A stretch of DNA of 64,000 nucleotides, taken from Rufibacter tibetensis (GTDB lineage Bacteria > Bacteroidota > Bacteroidia > Cytophagales > Hymenobacteraceae). The notes beneath the pieces are model-generated. The model did no database searches. It was not told where the DNA came from and saw only the letters and a program-made list of their open reading frames with translations. This document shows positions 28,999-37,432 of this stretch, piece after piece. The stretch lies in NCBI RefSeq assembly GCF_001310085.1, contig NZ_CP012643.1, forward strand, positions 5,028,001 to 5,092,000, read 5' to 3'. Within the stretch, counting starts at the first letter, position 1. The number at the start of each line of letters is the position of its first letter. The position numbers and the translations under genes were made by a program.

Positions 28999-29041
28999 GA
29001 TTTAGCGAACTACAGCAAATTTTCATTTAAATGTTGATTAT

Positions 29042-29539
29042 ATGCCTTCTACTTCTTCTGCCATTCTAGCCACCCTTCAGCACCATGCATCAGCAATTAA
29101 TTGGCAACAGCTTCTTTCTGAGATAATTTCGTCTTTTGACTGCACTACTGGCACCATCCATTTCCTTGATAAGGATTCTGGAATGTTAAAATTGAAAGCA
29201 CAACAGGGTATACCCGAGTTCCTAGTGCCTAAATTATCAGAAATTCCAATTGGAAAAGGAATGGCGGGTATTGCTGCTGAACGGAAGGAGCCGGTCGAGA
29301 TGTGCAATTTACAGACGGACAATTCAGGTGTGGCCCGGCCCGCAGCAAAGGAAACGAAAGTGGAAGGCTCCATTGCAGTTCCAATGCTACTTAAGGGAAA
29401 TCTTTATGGCACGCTTGGAATTGCAAAGCCTGTTCCTTATGATTTTACGAAAGAAGAGCAAAACTCTTTGATGCAGATTGGGGAAGAAATGAGCCGCTAC
29501 ATCCAGGAACATGCTACGGCAGGTAGTAGTAGTGTCTGA
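29042..29539 (+). CDS. GAF-domain protein
   Basis: A 165-residue single-domain GAF protein: FDCTTGTIHFLDKDSGMLKL, IPIGKGMAGIAAERKEPVEM and VEGSIAVPMLLKGNLYGTLGIAKP are the conserved GAF strands. GAF domains bind small ligands (nucleotides, aromatics, haem) or sense redox state. There is no output domain, so it may act as a ligand carrier or a partner protein. It follows eboF after 43 bp on the same strand and may be part of that operon. No lipid or membrane anchor. Confidence 0.85.
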   Translation: MPSTSSAILATLQHHASAINWQQLLSEIISSFDCTTGTIHFLDKDSGMLKLKAQQGIPEFLVPKLSEIPIGKGMAGIAAERKEPVEMCNLQTDNSGVARPAAKETKVEGSIAVPMLLKGNLYGTLGIAKPVPYDFTKEEQNSLMQIGEEMSRYIQEHATAGSSSV

Positions 29540-29942
29540 AGCGCATATCATTTAATACTTATTTTCTTTTATGGTATAATAAGTATCAGGTTATTTACGG
29601 ATAATTTTATGGTCATAATCATGTGTTATCGGTTGGAGTACATAAAACTTAACAGTTTTATGTACTCCAAGGGACTTTATTTTCTTCTATGAAGGATGGC
29701 GCTGTTCCCATACGTAGACTTACCCTCCATTTGTGAAAACAGTGTAGTGAAAGGGGAGTTTCCCTATATGTTGCTTTGTTTTCCTCTAAATTTGTCATGG
29801 AATTGAAATAGCCGATTCCATCCAATCCTGCTTTTCGTATGCTGCTGGTTTTCTCCCACTTGGCATCTATAAAATCATACCTGCAATCATAAGAGCTAGG
29901 CACCGACCTACTTTCCAATATCAATGTACTTACAGGCCTGAA
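29540..29942. other. convergent intergenic gap
   Basis: It holds the 17-bp-arm hairpin. A minus frame of 88 codons (29658-29924) resembles no family I know and overlaps the hairpin, so it is not called as a gene. Confidence 0.45.
29633..29670. terminator. perfect 17-bp inverted repeat between converging genes
   Basis: Arms 29633-29649 and 29654-29670 (TTGGAGTACATAAAACT and complement) enclose a 4-nt loop. It lies about 95 bp after the GAF gene and before the end of the minus-strand redox operon. A bidirectional terminator is likely, although T-tracts are weak. Confidence 0.6.
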
Positions 29943-31331
29943 TCATTCCTCTTTCTCCAGTTTCATGAAAAGGGTATTCAGCGATTCGGCATAGAGCGGA
30001 TGCGCAAACACCATGTCTTTTATTTGCCGCCAGGTAACATTCCCCACCATGGCCATTTGCAGCACCGACATGACTTCACCGCCCTCCTGCCCCACGATAG
30101 CCACTCCAAGTATCTTGCCGGTACCGGCATCTACAATTGCTTTCATCATGCCCCGGGTGTCGCCGATTTCTATGGCCCGGGCTACATGAGCCATCGGTAG
30201 GGTAGCAACTTTTATATTCAGGTTACTTTTCCGGGCTTCCTGTTCGGTTATACCTACCCTGCCTAACTGCGGATCGGTAAACATGGTATAGGGCACCATC
30301 CGGTTTTGGATGGAATCGTTTTTTCCCTCCACCAGGTTTTCATAAAGTATCAGGTAATCGTTGTAGGATATGTGGGTGAAGGCCGGTCCGCCCTTAACAT
30401 CACCGATGGCATAGATACCCGGCGCTGAGGTTTCCAGTCTATCATTTGCTTTTATGTAGCCGCGCTTATCCAGCTCCACCCCGGCGGCCGGTAAATTCAA
30501 GGTATCAGTATTGGGCGTACGGCCGGCTGAGACCAGGATATGGGAACCCGTAATTATTCTTTCTTCGTCACCTATTTTCAGGGTAACGTTAAGGTATTTC
30601 CCCTCCTTTTGCACCTTGGTGGTTTGCGCCCCGGTGATTACCTGAATACCTTCTGCCTCCAGAAATTTTAGTACTTCGGCGGCAATGTCTTCATCCTCCC
30701 GGGGTAGCAACCTTTGGTTATGGTCCAGTATCGTTACCTGGCTGCCAAAGCGGCGGTACATCTGGCCGAATTCCAGACCAATGTAGCCGCCCCCCAGAAT
30801 AATCAAACGTTCGGGTACTTCCTCCAGCTCTAGGAGGGTGGTAGAGGTAAGGTAATCTGTCTCTCTTAAACCTGCTACATCGGGAAGGGCAGCCCGGGTA
30901 CCAACGTCAATAAATATTTTATTGGCGGACAGGGTTTCTTCTCCACCATCTTTTAAAGTAACCCGCAAGGTTTTTCTATCTATAAAAGAGGCTTCACCTC
31001 TGATAAAGCACAGGTTTTCAGTTTCTTCCATTCCCTTTTCTGAACCTTGGCGAAAACTCTCCACTACTTTTCTTTTGCGCTCCAGTACGGCCGGCAGGTG
31101 TAATTTAAAATCGTTGACTTCTACTCCCCATTTACCTGCCTGAGCTACGGTATAAGCCACTTTGGCCGAAGCAATCATTGTTTTGGTGGGGGTGCAGCCC
31201 ACATTTACGCAGGTGCCGCCGGCATATTGCTTTTCTACCAGCGCAACGTTCCAGCCCTGCTGGGCTAATTTCATAGCCAGCGGCGTACCACCCTGTCCTG
31301 AACCGATAATAATGGCTTCATATTGTTTCAT
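29943..31331 (-). CDS. FAD-dependent pyridine nucleotide-disulfide oxidoreductase (mercuric-reductase-like)
   Basis: A 462-residue class I flavoprotein disulfide reductase. It has the FAD-binding IIIGSGQGGTPLA, the redox pair GGTCVNVGCTPTK (Cys41, Cys46), the NAD(P)-binding LIILGGGYIGLEFGQ, a second FAD motif PGIYAIGDVKGGPAF and the C-terminal dimer His in FAHPLYAESLN. The C-terminal vicinal Cys pair of true mercuric reductase is absent (ends MKLEKEE), so a general thiol/quinone/dehydrolipoyl-like reductase is more likely. It is last in a three-gene minus operon, 10 bp after the DUF427 gene. Confidence 0.88.
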   Translation of the reverse strand: MKQYEAIIIGSGQGGTPLAMKLAQQGWNVALVEKQYAGGTCVNVGCTPTKTMIASAKVAYTVAQAGKWGVEVNDFKLHLPAVLERKRKVVESFRQGSEKGMEETENLCFIRGEASFIDRKTLRVTLKDGGEETLSANKIFIDVGTRAALPDVAGLRETDYLTSTTLLELEEVPERLIILGGGYIGLEFGQMYRRFGSQVTILDHNQRLLPREDEDIAAEVLKFLEAEGIQVITGAQTTKVQKEGKYLNVTLKIGDEERIITGSHILVSAGRTPNTDTLNLPAAGVELDKRGYIKANDRLETSAPGIYAIGDVKGGPAFTHISYNDYLILYENLVEGKNDSIQNRMVPYTMFTDPQLGRVGITEQEARKSNLNIKVATLPMAHVARAIEIGDTRGMMKAIVDAGTGKILGVAIVGQEGGEVMSVLQMAMVGNVTWRQIKDMVFAHPLYAESLNTLFMKLEKEE

Positions 31332-31341
31332 CTGAATTATT

Positions 31342-31623
31342 TTACTGTATTACCTCTACGCCTTTCCAGAAGGCCACCCTGTTTTTAATTTGTTTTACGG
31401 CATCCTTTGGTTCGGGGTAATACCAGGCAGCATCCTTATTTCTTTCGCCATTTACTTGCAGCGTGTAATAAGATGCCAGTCCCTTCCAGGGGCAGGTGGT
31501 ATGGGTATCGGAGGGTTGGAGGAAGTCTTTTTTTACTGCTTCTAGGGGGAAGTATTGGTTGCCTTCCACCACAACGGTATCATTGCTTTCGGCAATTACC
31601 TGATTATTCCAAATAGCTTTCAT
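31342..31623 (-). CDS. DUF427 family protein
   Basis: A 93-residue protein: MKAIWNNQVIAESNDTVVVE, YFPLEAVKKDFL, THTTCPWKGLASYYTL and AAWYYPEPKDAVKQIKNRVAF are the DUF427 core, a small beta-fold family of unknown function. TTCPWKG is the most conserved part. It lies 23 bp downstream of the OsmC-hydrolase gene and 10 bp before the flavoprotein gene, so it is co-transcribed with redox genes. Confidence 0.92.
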   Translation of the reverse strand: MKAIWNNQVIAESNDTVVVEGNQYFPLEAVKKDFLQPSDTHTTCPWKGLASYYTLQVNGERNKDAAWYYPEPKDAVKQIKNRVAFWKGVEVIQ

Positions 31624-31646
31624 GAATTTATTCTGTTAGGTTTAGT

Positions 31647-32882
31647 TTAATCAGGAGTGCCTGAATTTTTAGGGTCAGGCAAAAGAGTGGTACTTATTTT
31701 TACGGGTTTGTGCAGCGTTTTGTGCACGGGGCACCTTTCCGCTATTTCCAGAAGCCGCTGCCGCTGCTCCTTAGTCAGGTTGCCTTCCAGCTCTATTTCC
31801 CGCCATATATGGTCCAGGAAAGATTTCTTTTCGGGGCTTTCGGAATCTACCTCATGCACCTTTTCGTGGTGCAGGTGCACGAGAACATTTTGCAGGGGCC
31901 ACTTTTTGCGGTCAGCATACAGGCGCAGGGTCATGGCCGTGCAGGCGCCCAGCCCGGCAGTCAGCAGGTCATAGGGCGTTGGCCCCAGGTTAAGTCCCCC
32001 TACCGATTCCGGCTCATCGGCCATAAAGGAATGTCCGCCCGCCATTACCTCAGTGGTCAGGGCATCCGGGCCAATGCGGACCGCCACGCGTTTGCGGGCG
32101 TTAATGGGTTCCGCTTCGGGCAGCTGCAGGTAGCGTTTTACCCAGGAGCCAATGACCTCCCCCGTGTAGAAAGAGTCTTCAGGGTTACTGAGCAAATGGT
32201 CTGCCCCATCTAACGAGATGAAACTTTTAGGGTGTCGGGCCGCTTGGTAGATGTCTGCGGCATTGTCAATGGAAACCACAACATCCTGGGGAGCGTGCAG
32301 CACCAGCAAAGCCTTACCCAAGGTGTTTATGGCCAGTTTTGGGTTAAACTCGCTTAAATCATCCAGAAATTCTTTTTTTATGGGAAAAGGCCTTCCTCCT
32401 ATGTTTACCATGGCCACTCCTTCCCGTTCAATGGTTTCCAGGTCATCATGCAACAGATGGCGGACGTGGGCCGGGTGGCAGGGCGCCCCTATGGTGACCA
32501 GGGCCTTTACCGTGGGTAATGAATTGGCTGCCATGAGCACAGCCGCCCCGCCCAAGGAGTGGCCAATGGCCAGGACGGGGGCTTTGTAATGCTGTTCCAG
32601 AAAATGGGCGGCACTGACCAAATCGGACACATCAGAAGAAAACCCAGCCTGTTCAAAATTTCCATCACTCTGCCCCAGCCCGGTAAAATCAAACCGGAGC
32701 ACCGCAATACCCTGCAAACTCAAAGCCCTGGAAATATTACGGATAGCGGTGAGGTTTTTAGAGCAGGTAAAGCAATGCGCGAACAAGGCGATAGAATGGG
32801 GACGGCCATCAACCGGCATTTCCACCCTGCCAGCTAACATTTGGCCTTTTGAGTTGGGAAACGTAACAGGTATGCTTTTCAT
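31647..32882 (-). CDS. bifunctional alpha/beta hydrolase-OsmC protein
   Basis: A 411-residue fusion. Residues 1-255 are an alpha/beta hydrolase with nucleophile elbow GHSLGG (Ser109), probable Asp200 (LHAPQDVV) and His229 (DGADHLL). Residues 265-411 are an OsmC/Ohr-type domain with Cys314 (GLGACTAMTLRLYADRK) and a second Cys in AERCPVHKTL, the pair that reduces organic peroxides. Such fusions are common in Bacteroidota and proteobacteria. The natural ester or peroxide is unknown. It is first in the minus operon with DUF427 and a disulfide reductase, which could supply reducing power. Confidence 0.92.
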   Translation of the reverse strand: MKSIPVTFPNSKGQMLAGRVEMPVDGRPHSIALFAHCFTCSKNLTAIRNISRALSLQGIAVLRFDFTGLGQSDGNFEQAGFSSDVSDLVSAAHFLEQHYKAPVLAIGHSLGGAAVLMAANSLPTVKALVTIGAPCHPAHVRHLLHDDLETIEREGVAMVNIGGRPFPIKKEFLDDLSEFNPKLAINTLGKALLVLHAPQDVVVSIDNAADIYQAARHPKSFISLDGADHLLSNPEDSFYTGEVIGSWVKRYLQLPEAEPINARKRVAVRIGPDALTTEVMAGGHSFMADEPESVGGLNLGPTPYDLLTAGLGACTAMTLRLYADRKKWPLQNVLVHLHHEKVHEVDSESPEKKSFLDHIWREIELEGNLTKEQRQRLLEIAERCPVHKTLHKPVKISTTLLPDPKNSGTPD

Positions 32883-33209
32883 AGATTAAGTAGGTTTTTA
32901 GCAACCACCTTCTACTCACCTGCATAAAATCACGGCCAGAAGTTGAAGGCTTCAATAATCTATTAACGGTAACCGTCCACGTAAAGCTGACCAAACTAGC
33001 AATTTGTCGGCTGACGGACTTGTGTAAAGTTCATCCTACAAGAAATAATTTGACCATACAACACAGTACCTCTATGGGAATGTTTTAGGCCCTTTGATTT
33101 CCTTTTGGAAAGTGCTTAGGTATAATAGATAGTACTTCCAAAACAACAACTGGCCCCTTTGCCCCCACAGTAAGCTGATAGTCAGATTTTTTTTTGGCCG
33201 TATGTATTA
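32883..33209. other. non-coding gap
   Basis: Upstream of the redox operon and downstream of the decayed minus-strand gene. No feature was recognised beyond the presumed promoter. Confidence 0.4.
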
Positions 33210-33793
33210 CTAACTTACCTCACATTTTCCGTCTTTGACAATGAAGTACTCAACCCAATGAATTCCCATATAACAGGAATACTCCTTTTGGTTGAGGACA
33301 CATTGGCAAAGGTTGCTGGAGTAAAATATACCTTTCCATAAACCAATTTCCTTGGCTGCCTCATAGCATGTGCTCACGATTTGCCAATACTTATCGCAGG
33401 GTTTAGGCACATCAGTGTTTGCCACGAAGAAGATATCTGGTCTTTTGGGTATGACCGTATTTCCATCGATGTTACTCACCTGCCTTTATCATCTTTGTAG
33501 TGCCCGTGCACTTCCACAATGTAGGGGTTAACCCTCGGCCATTGGGGTACCTGAAGATGAGAGACAATCAGCAGTGCGGGGAATAGTTGCCTAGCTGATA
33601 GCGCTCTCTTATGCTTTCCCTCATACCTTCCGCCCTTGCAGATTACAGGATTTCAAGCTAGCTCGCAGGTAATAGGCCTAACTGGGTTTTTATAATCATA
33701 TTTTATTTTGATATATTCGCCAAGCGCATTCTTCTTGTACAATTCTTTGTCAGTGTAGCCGGCAAGTGCAGGGAGAGGGGATTCATTTGTCAT
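33210..33793 (-). pseudogene. decayed gene of unknown family (one stop, one frameshift)
   Basis: A minus-strand gene can be followed from ATG 33793 (MTNESPLPALAGYTDKELYK) through an in-frame TGA at 33653-33655. The same frame continues as NPVICKGGRYEGKHKRALSA to NPYIVEVHGHYKDDKGR and stops at 33476-33478. A one-base shift near 33480 continues it as QVSNIDGNTVIPKRPDIF to the end KDGKCEVS at 33210. The total span is 584 bases, not a multiple of three, as expected. The product would be about 194 residues. I do not recognise the family. The last 89 codons alone open with GTG, but that start lacks support. Confidence 0.6.
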
Positions 33794-33820
33794 TTATCTA
33801 TGGAAAATTATTAGGTGTGC

Positions 33821-34375
33821 ATGATATTATCTTTACTTCGGAAGGCATATAATTCAATATTTGGCACTGACGCCTCCTCTTTCCTGAGGGCGCAGAAGGT
33901 ACCCATAGATTGCCGCGCCGGTATCCACCTAAAGCGAATACCGGAGGTTGACTCCAGGAGAATACCCACCTACCCTAGGTTCACGGTTTATGACCTGGAC
34001 ATAAGCGAGGGGGAGGACCAGCTCATATTCGACTCCAGCGACTTCGACGTCGTCAACGCCAGGCTGGGCGGCACGATCCAGAAGGGCGGCTTCCTGCAGC
34101 TTGGGCCCAAGAGGTACCTGGTGGCCGATGTGCAGGTCGAGCTGATGGGGTGCTTCGATGACTACTCGCTGGACCAGTACTGCCACTCGGGCGGGATCCA
34201 CCGGCACTCCAAGGTATACCAGGGAAGGCCCGTGCCCTATAACGTCCTGATGGTGACGAAGGTGCGGCGGGCAGTGCCGGCCACCACTTTGCCGGGCACC
34301 TCCTGGGAACACCTTTTAGGCAGGGCGACGGCCAGCCCGCTTGCCGAACCGCTTCTTGCCGTACATCAGGGATAA
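33821..34375 (+). CDS. uncharacterised protein, duplicated downstream
   Basis: A 184-residue protein from ATG 33821 (GTG 33815 also in frame). The first third is ordinary in base use, while from about 33900 the sequence is strongly G+C-rich in third positions, unlike the chromosomal genes to the left. No motif was recognised. Conserved-looking parts are IPTYPRFTVYDLDISEGEDQ, GGTIQKGGFLQLGPKRYLVA and CFDDYSLDQYCHSGGIHRHS. A broken second copy of residues about 68-156 lies at 36845-37115. No signal peptide. It is probably an accessory-island gene. Confidence 0.6.
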   Translation: MILSLLRKAYNSIFGTDASSFLRAQKVPIDCRAGIHLKRIPEVDSRRIPTYPRFTVYDLDISEGEDQLIFDSSDFDVVNARLGGTIQKGGFLQLGPKRYLVADVQVELMGCFDDYSLDQYCHSGGIHRHSKVYQGRPVPYNVLMVTKVRRAVPATTLPGTSWEHLLGRATASPLAEPLLAVHQG

Positions 34376-34384
34376 ACAACAGGG

Positions 34385-34708
34385 ATGCCGTACAGGGAAA
34401 AAAGCAATGGGGAATTGGCCCGGATACTGGCCGAGGTCGAGGGGCTGGGGGACGCGCACGGCAACAACGGCCATGCGCTTGCCGACCAGATGGGGAAGGC
34501 GCAGCTGGTTTTCGGCGGCCTGGCCAACCACGGGTTCACCGAGGACCACTTGGACCACATCATCAACTACTGCCGATCGCGGGTGGAGTACGTGCTGCAC
34601 CAGGTGGAGCGCGGGGAGCGGGAGGATGCCTACCAGTTGGCCAAGCTGACCTTGGGCTACTACCTCAGGAACAGCCATATGGATACCGGCAGCGAGCTGG
34701 AACTCTGA
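34385..34708 (+). CDS. uncharacterised small protein
   Basis: A 107-residue soluble, mostly helical protein (MPYREKSNGELARILAEVEG ... HGFTEDHLDHIINYCRSRVE ... LTLGYYLRNSHMDTGSELEL). It starts 9 bp after the preceding gene and shares its G+C-rich codon choice, so the two are probably one operon. Other frames across this stretch on both strands are open only because stops are rare in G+C-rich DNA. This frame was chosen for its balanced composition and spacing. Function unknown. Confidence 0.55.
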   Translation: MPYREKSNGELARILAEVEGLGDAHGNNGHALADQMGKAQLVFGGLANHGFTEDHLDHIINYCRSRVEYVLHQVERGEREDAYQLAKLTLGYYLRNSHMDTGSELEL

Positions 34709-35355
34709 CGGGGCAAAACAAGGTTCCCCTGGGGACGACACTTATGGGAGCGTCGGACCGGTAACCACTTCCTGTTGCTGGGCTTACTGTTCGATAGGGC
34801 TCCAGGAACACAGGTAAATCCTTCGCACTCATTAGAAGTTAGTAGAGTCTCCCCTCTTCCGCTTCCTGTCCCTTCCCTGATGCCAAGTTTGACTAGGCTT
34901 CCTTTGTGCCTTGCCCACTTACTACCGCCAGCTGCCTCTCGGCAATTTCCGGGACCGGGACCTTCAACCATCCAAGCGGGGCAGGGTCTTTGGTGGAGGG
35001 TTGCTTTCATGGACCTACCTGCCAGTGTGTCCCATGCTTCCCTGCAGCATGGGACCGCTTCGATGGTTTCCCTTGCCTTAAGCAGGTTGGCGAGCACGGC
35101 CGCCTCCAACAGAGCCACCTGCGCCGCAACCTGTTCAGGCTGTTCCCGCATGGCTCTCTCAAGGAGCCACAATTCACTCTGTGCCGTCCTTATGAGCCGT
35201 ATGACGTGGGCTTGGGGCTCTCTCAGTATGATCATGGTACTTTCTGGATTTGCGCTCTACTTTGTCTCCTCACTTCTATAAGAAAGCTTTGTAAGCAATC
35301 GGGCGCAAAGCTTTCTTAAGTTTCTTTTACTAATATTACACCTTTAAAAACTATC
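34709..35355. other. island gap with a possible small minus-strand gene and an inverted repeat
   Basis: A minus frame 34660-35235 opens MIILREPQAHVIRLIRTAQS and reads like a helical protein for about 70 residues. It then turns into improbable sequence, so it may be a degraded gene. Perfect 13-bp arms at 35279-35291 and 35305-35317 (TAAGAAAGCTTTG) precede the DUF2911 gene and are followed by TTTCTTTT, possibly a terminator. Confidence 0.4.
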
Positions 35356-35967
35356 ATGAAAAATAATTTCGCCGCTCTCGCACTCATGGCTTCTATGGCC
35401 GTCTTCATGAGTGCCTGTACTTCCTCTACTCAAGAAACCCCGCCGGAGCAGGCAGCTCCTGTAGTGCAGGAAGACACGCCTGGCAATACGGCGGCTCAAC
35501 AGGACACCATCAAGAAGAGTATTCCATCCCAAGCACAGGGTGCCATCGGTGGAACAAGTATTAAAATTAGTTACCATGCACCGGGTGTGAGAGGCCGCGT
35601 GATCTGGGGTGGCTTGGTAGCCTTGGACCAAGTATGGGTCACGGGGGCGCATAAAGCAACGGCTGTCACCTTTGATAAGGAAGTAATAATAGACGGGAAG
35701 GAAGTGGCAGCGGGTACTTACGCCTTTTTCACTATACCAGGGAAAGAGGAGTGGACCATCATTTTAAACAAAGATCATGAACAACACCTGGCAGATAACT
35801 ATGACCAGGAAAAAGACATTCTGAGGGTAAAAGTAAGTCCAGAAATACTAGGACAGCATCAGGAAAGGTTGAAGTTTGAGATTACTTCCACTACTCCCAC
35901 CAAAGGTGCAATCACCGTTGCCTGGGACAAAGTCCGGGTCTACTTGCCAGTAAGCACTGACGCGTAA
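35356..35967 (+). CDS. DUF2911 lipoprotein
   Basis: A 203-residue lipoprotein (signal MKNNFAALALMASMAVFMSA, then Cys-Thr-Ser-Ser) with a DUF2911 domain: KISYHAPGVRGRVIWGGLVA, VWVTGAHKATAVTFDKEVII, YAFFTIPGKEEWTIILNKD and GAITVAWDKVRVYLPV. DUF2911 proteins are abundant in Bacteroidota; function is unknown. Base composition resembles the normal chromosome rather than the G+C-rich island genes around it. It is followed after 61 bp by the DUF6122 gene. Confidence 0.92.
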   Translation: MKNNFAALALMASMAVFMSACTSSTQETPPEQAAPVVQEDTPGNTAAQQDTIKKSIPSQAQGAIGGTSIKISYHAPGVRGRVIWGGLVALDQVWVTGAHKATAVTFDKEVIIDGKEVAAGTYAFFTIPGKEEWTIILNKDHEQHLADNYDQEKDILRVKVSPEILGQHQERLKFEITSTTPTKGAITVAWDKVRVYLPVSTDA

Positions 35968-36028
35968 TAAACCCTATGGCAAGGGCAAACAATTATTTTT
36001 CTTCTCCTAGATATGCAGCAATATTAGC

Positions 36029-36334
36029 ATGAGTAGCGCTTTCCTTTTACATATGGTGTTGCACGTGGTTGTTCCGGTGGCTATTGCCTGGGTTTTCTAT
36101 CGGTCAATATTCAAGCGGGCTTCCTTGTTGCTGTTGGCAGGGATCCTGATTGACCTTGACCACCTGCTGGCCAACCCAATCGTTGATCCAAACCGGTGCA
36201 GCGTAGGGTATCACTTGCTCCACCAATACTGGCTCATCCCAGTGTATGGACTACTAGTTATTTTCCCTAGAACCCGGCTGGTAGGCATTGGGCTTGGGAT
36301 ACATATAGTTCTTGATTACATAGATTGCCTCTAA
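36029..36334 (+). CDS. DUF6122 small membrane protein
   Basis: A 101-residue membrane protein with three or four hydrophobic helices and conserved LLHMVLHVVVPVAIAW, ILIDLDHLLANPIVDPNRCS, GYHLLHQYWLIPVYG and GLGIHIVLDYIDCL. The His/Asp clusters (IDLDHLLA, HIVLDYID) mirror the metal-dependent hydrolase-like pattern of DUF6122 and related YdjM-type proteins. Function unknown. It probably shares a transcript with the DUF2911 gene. Confidence 0.85.
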   Translation: MSSAFLLHMVLHVVVPVAIAWVFYRSIFKRASLLLLAGILIDLDHLLANPIVDPNRCSVGYHLLHQYWLIPVYGLLVIFPRTRLVGIGLGIHIVLDYIDCL

Positions 36335-36844
36335 CGGGCATTAACAACGCCATTGCATTGAAATCAAATCATGGAAACAATACAAGACCCAGGGCTCGTT
36401 GAAGCTCCTGCCTCTCCCCTATTGACTTGCAGAAGCCGGATATCTTCTCGGAGAACACCTTCACGACCTCATAGACTGTTTCTTTCAAGTCCTTCACCTG
36501 CCGGTCGGTGGTCTGCCCGCTTGTGGAGACCCGGGTGTAGATGACGGCTTTGGTAGGCGCTTCTTTCACTTGCCTATTACTTCAATTTTGACATTTGCTA
36601 GAAGTGAAACGAAAGTAAGAGACACAACCTGCTTAAACTGGAGCAAATAAGTAATTTGAAGCAGGGATTAATTTGAAATAATCTTCCCTTAGGAAGCATA
36701 TTCATTATAGCTGGTTCAAAGTATGTTTTTCCTCCCGCACATAGGCAACCCAGCTGTATAAACTTGGCCCCCGCTTAAACGAAGTTGTATATCAGCCAGG
36801 GGCAGTCAATACGATCAATCTTCGGATGTTCTCGGGTGACCTAT
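36335..36844. other. island gap around the recombinase remnant
   Basis: AT-rich DNA surrounds the recombinase fragment. No other gene, tRNA-like sequence or clear terminal repeat was seen. Confidence 0.4.
36369..36569 (-). pseudogene. truncated serine recombinase (resolvase/invertase)
   Basis: Only 66 codons. AVIYTRVSTSGQTTDRQVKD is the N-terminal catalytic motif of serine recombinases (Ser in YTRVS), and VVKVFSEKISGFCKSIGERQ followed by ELQRAL matches the next part. Compared with family members, the stretch between DLKE and YEVVKVF is short and everything after QRAL is missing, including the second catalytic region and the DNA-binding domain. It is a remnant of a mobile element. Confidence 0.85.
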
Positions 36845-37115
36845 CTCATATTTCGACTCCAGCGACTTCGACGTCATCAACTCAAGGTTGGGCGGCACGA
36901 TCCAGAAGGGCGGCTTCCTGCAGCTTGGGTCCAGGAAGTACCTGGTGGCCGATGTGCAGGTAGAGTTGATGGGGTGCTTCGATGACTACTCGCCGGACCA
37001 GTACTGCCACTCGGGCGGGATCCACCGGCACTCCAAGGTATACCAGGGAAGGCCCGTGCCCTATAATGTCCGGATGGTGGTGAAGGTGCGGCAGGTTGCC
37101 CCGGCCACTACTTAG
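36845..37115 (+). pseudogene. broken second copy of the uncharacterised gene at 33821
   Basis: The stretch aligns nearly base for base with 34022-34288 (shared IQKGGFLQLG, YLVADVQVELMGCFDDYS, QYCHSGGIHRHSKVYQGRPV). One extra T in CTCATATTTCGAC shifts the frame at the start, the first 68 or so codons of the other copy are absent, and a TAG ends it at 37113-37115. It is a duplicated fragment, not a working gene. Confidence 0.8.
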
Positions 37116-37432
37116 TTACCGTGAACACCCCTCAACGGAGTTTATAACCGAGCAGAGAAAGTTTTCCTGCACTATGTTGGTTGTTTAAGCCAAGACCTTT
37201 TACAGTACAGATGGAGGCGAGGCAGGGCCTACCCTTTTGCCAGAGCGAAAACACAGTAGAAAGGACCAGAACAAAGGGAAGGCACAGTAGCCCCTGTGCA
37301 TCCATCCGATCAGCCAGCTTTCAGGCAATCCCAAGGCCAATCCCGAGCATTTATTACCCTGCTATGCAGCGAGACCGAAGGGAAAGCCCTGTTTATCTAG
37401 GAGAGGGCTTTCCGTTTCAATGACCCAGGAGG
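37116..37432. other. island gap
   Basis: No gene was seen. A 10-bp inverted repeat (GGAAAGCCCT at 37381-37390, complement at 37404-37413) lies just past the stop of the minus-strand lipoprotein gene and could be its terminator, though no T-tract follows. Confidence 0.4.

Noticed and set aside
29658-29924. 88-codon minus frame between the GAF gene and the redox operon
   Set aside because: No family resemblance, and it overlaps the terminator-like hairpin.
31710-32213. Plus-strand frame of 167 codons inside the OsmC-hydrolase gene
   Set aside because: Antisense shadow; the minus-strand fusion has all catalytic motifs.
34316-34741. Minus-strand frame of 141 codons opposite the small island gene
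   Set aside because: G+C-rich DNA leaves several frames open; the plus frame has better composition and spacing.
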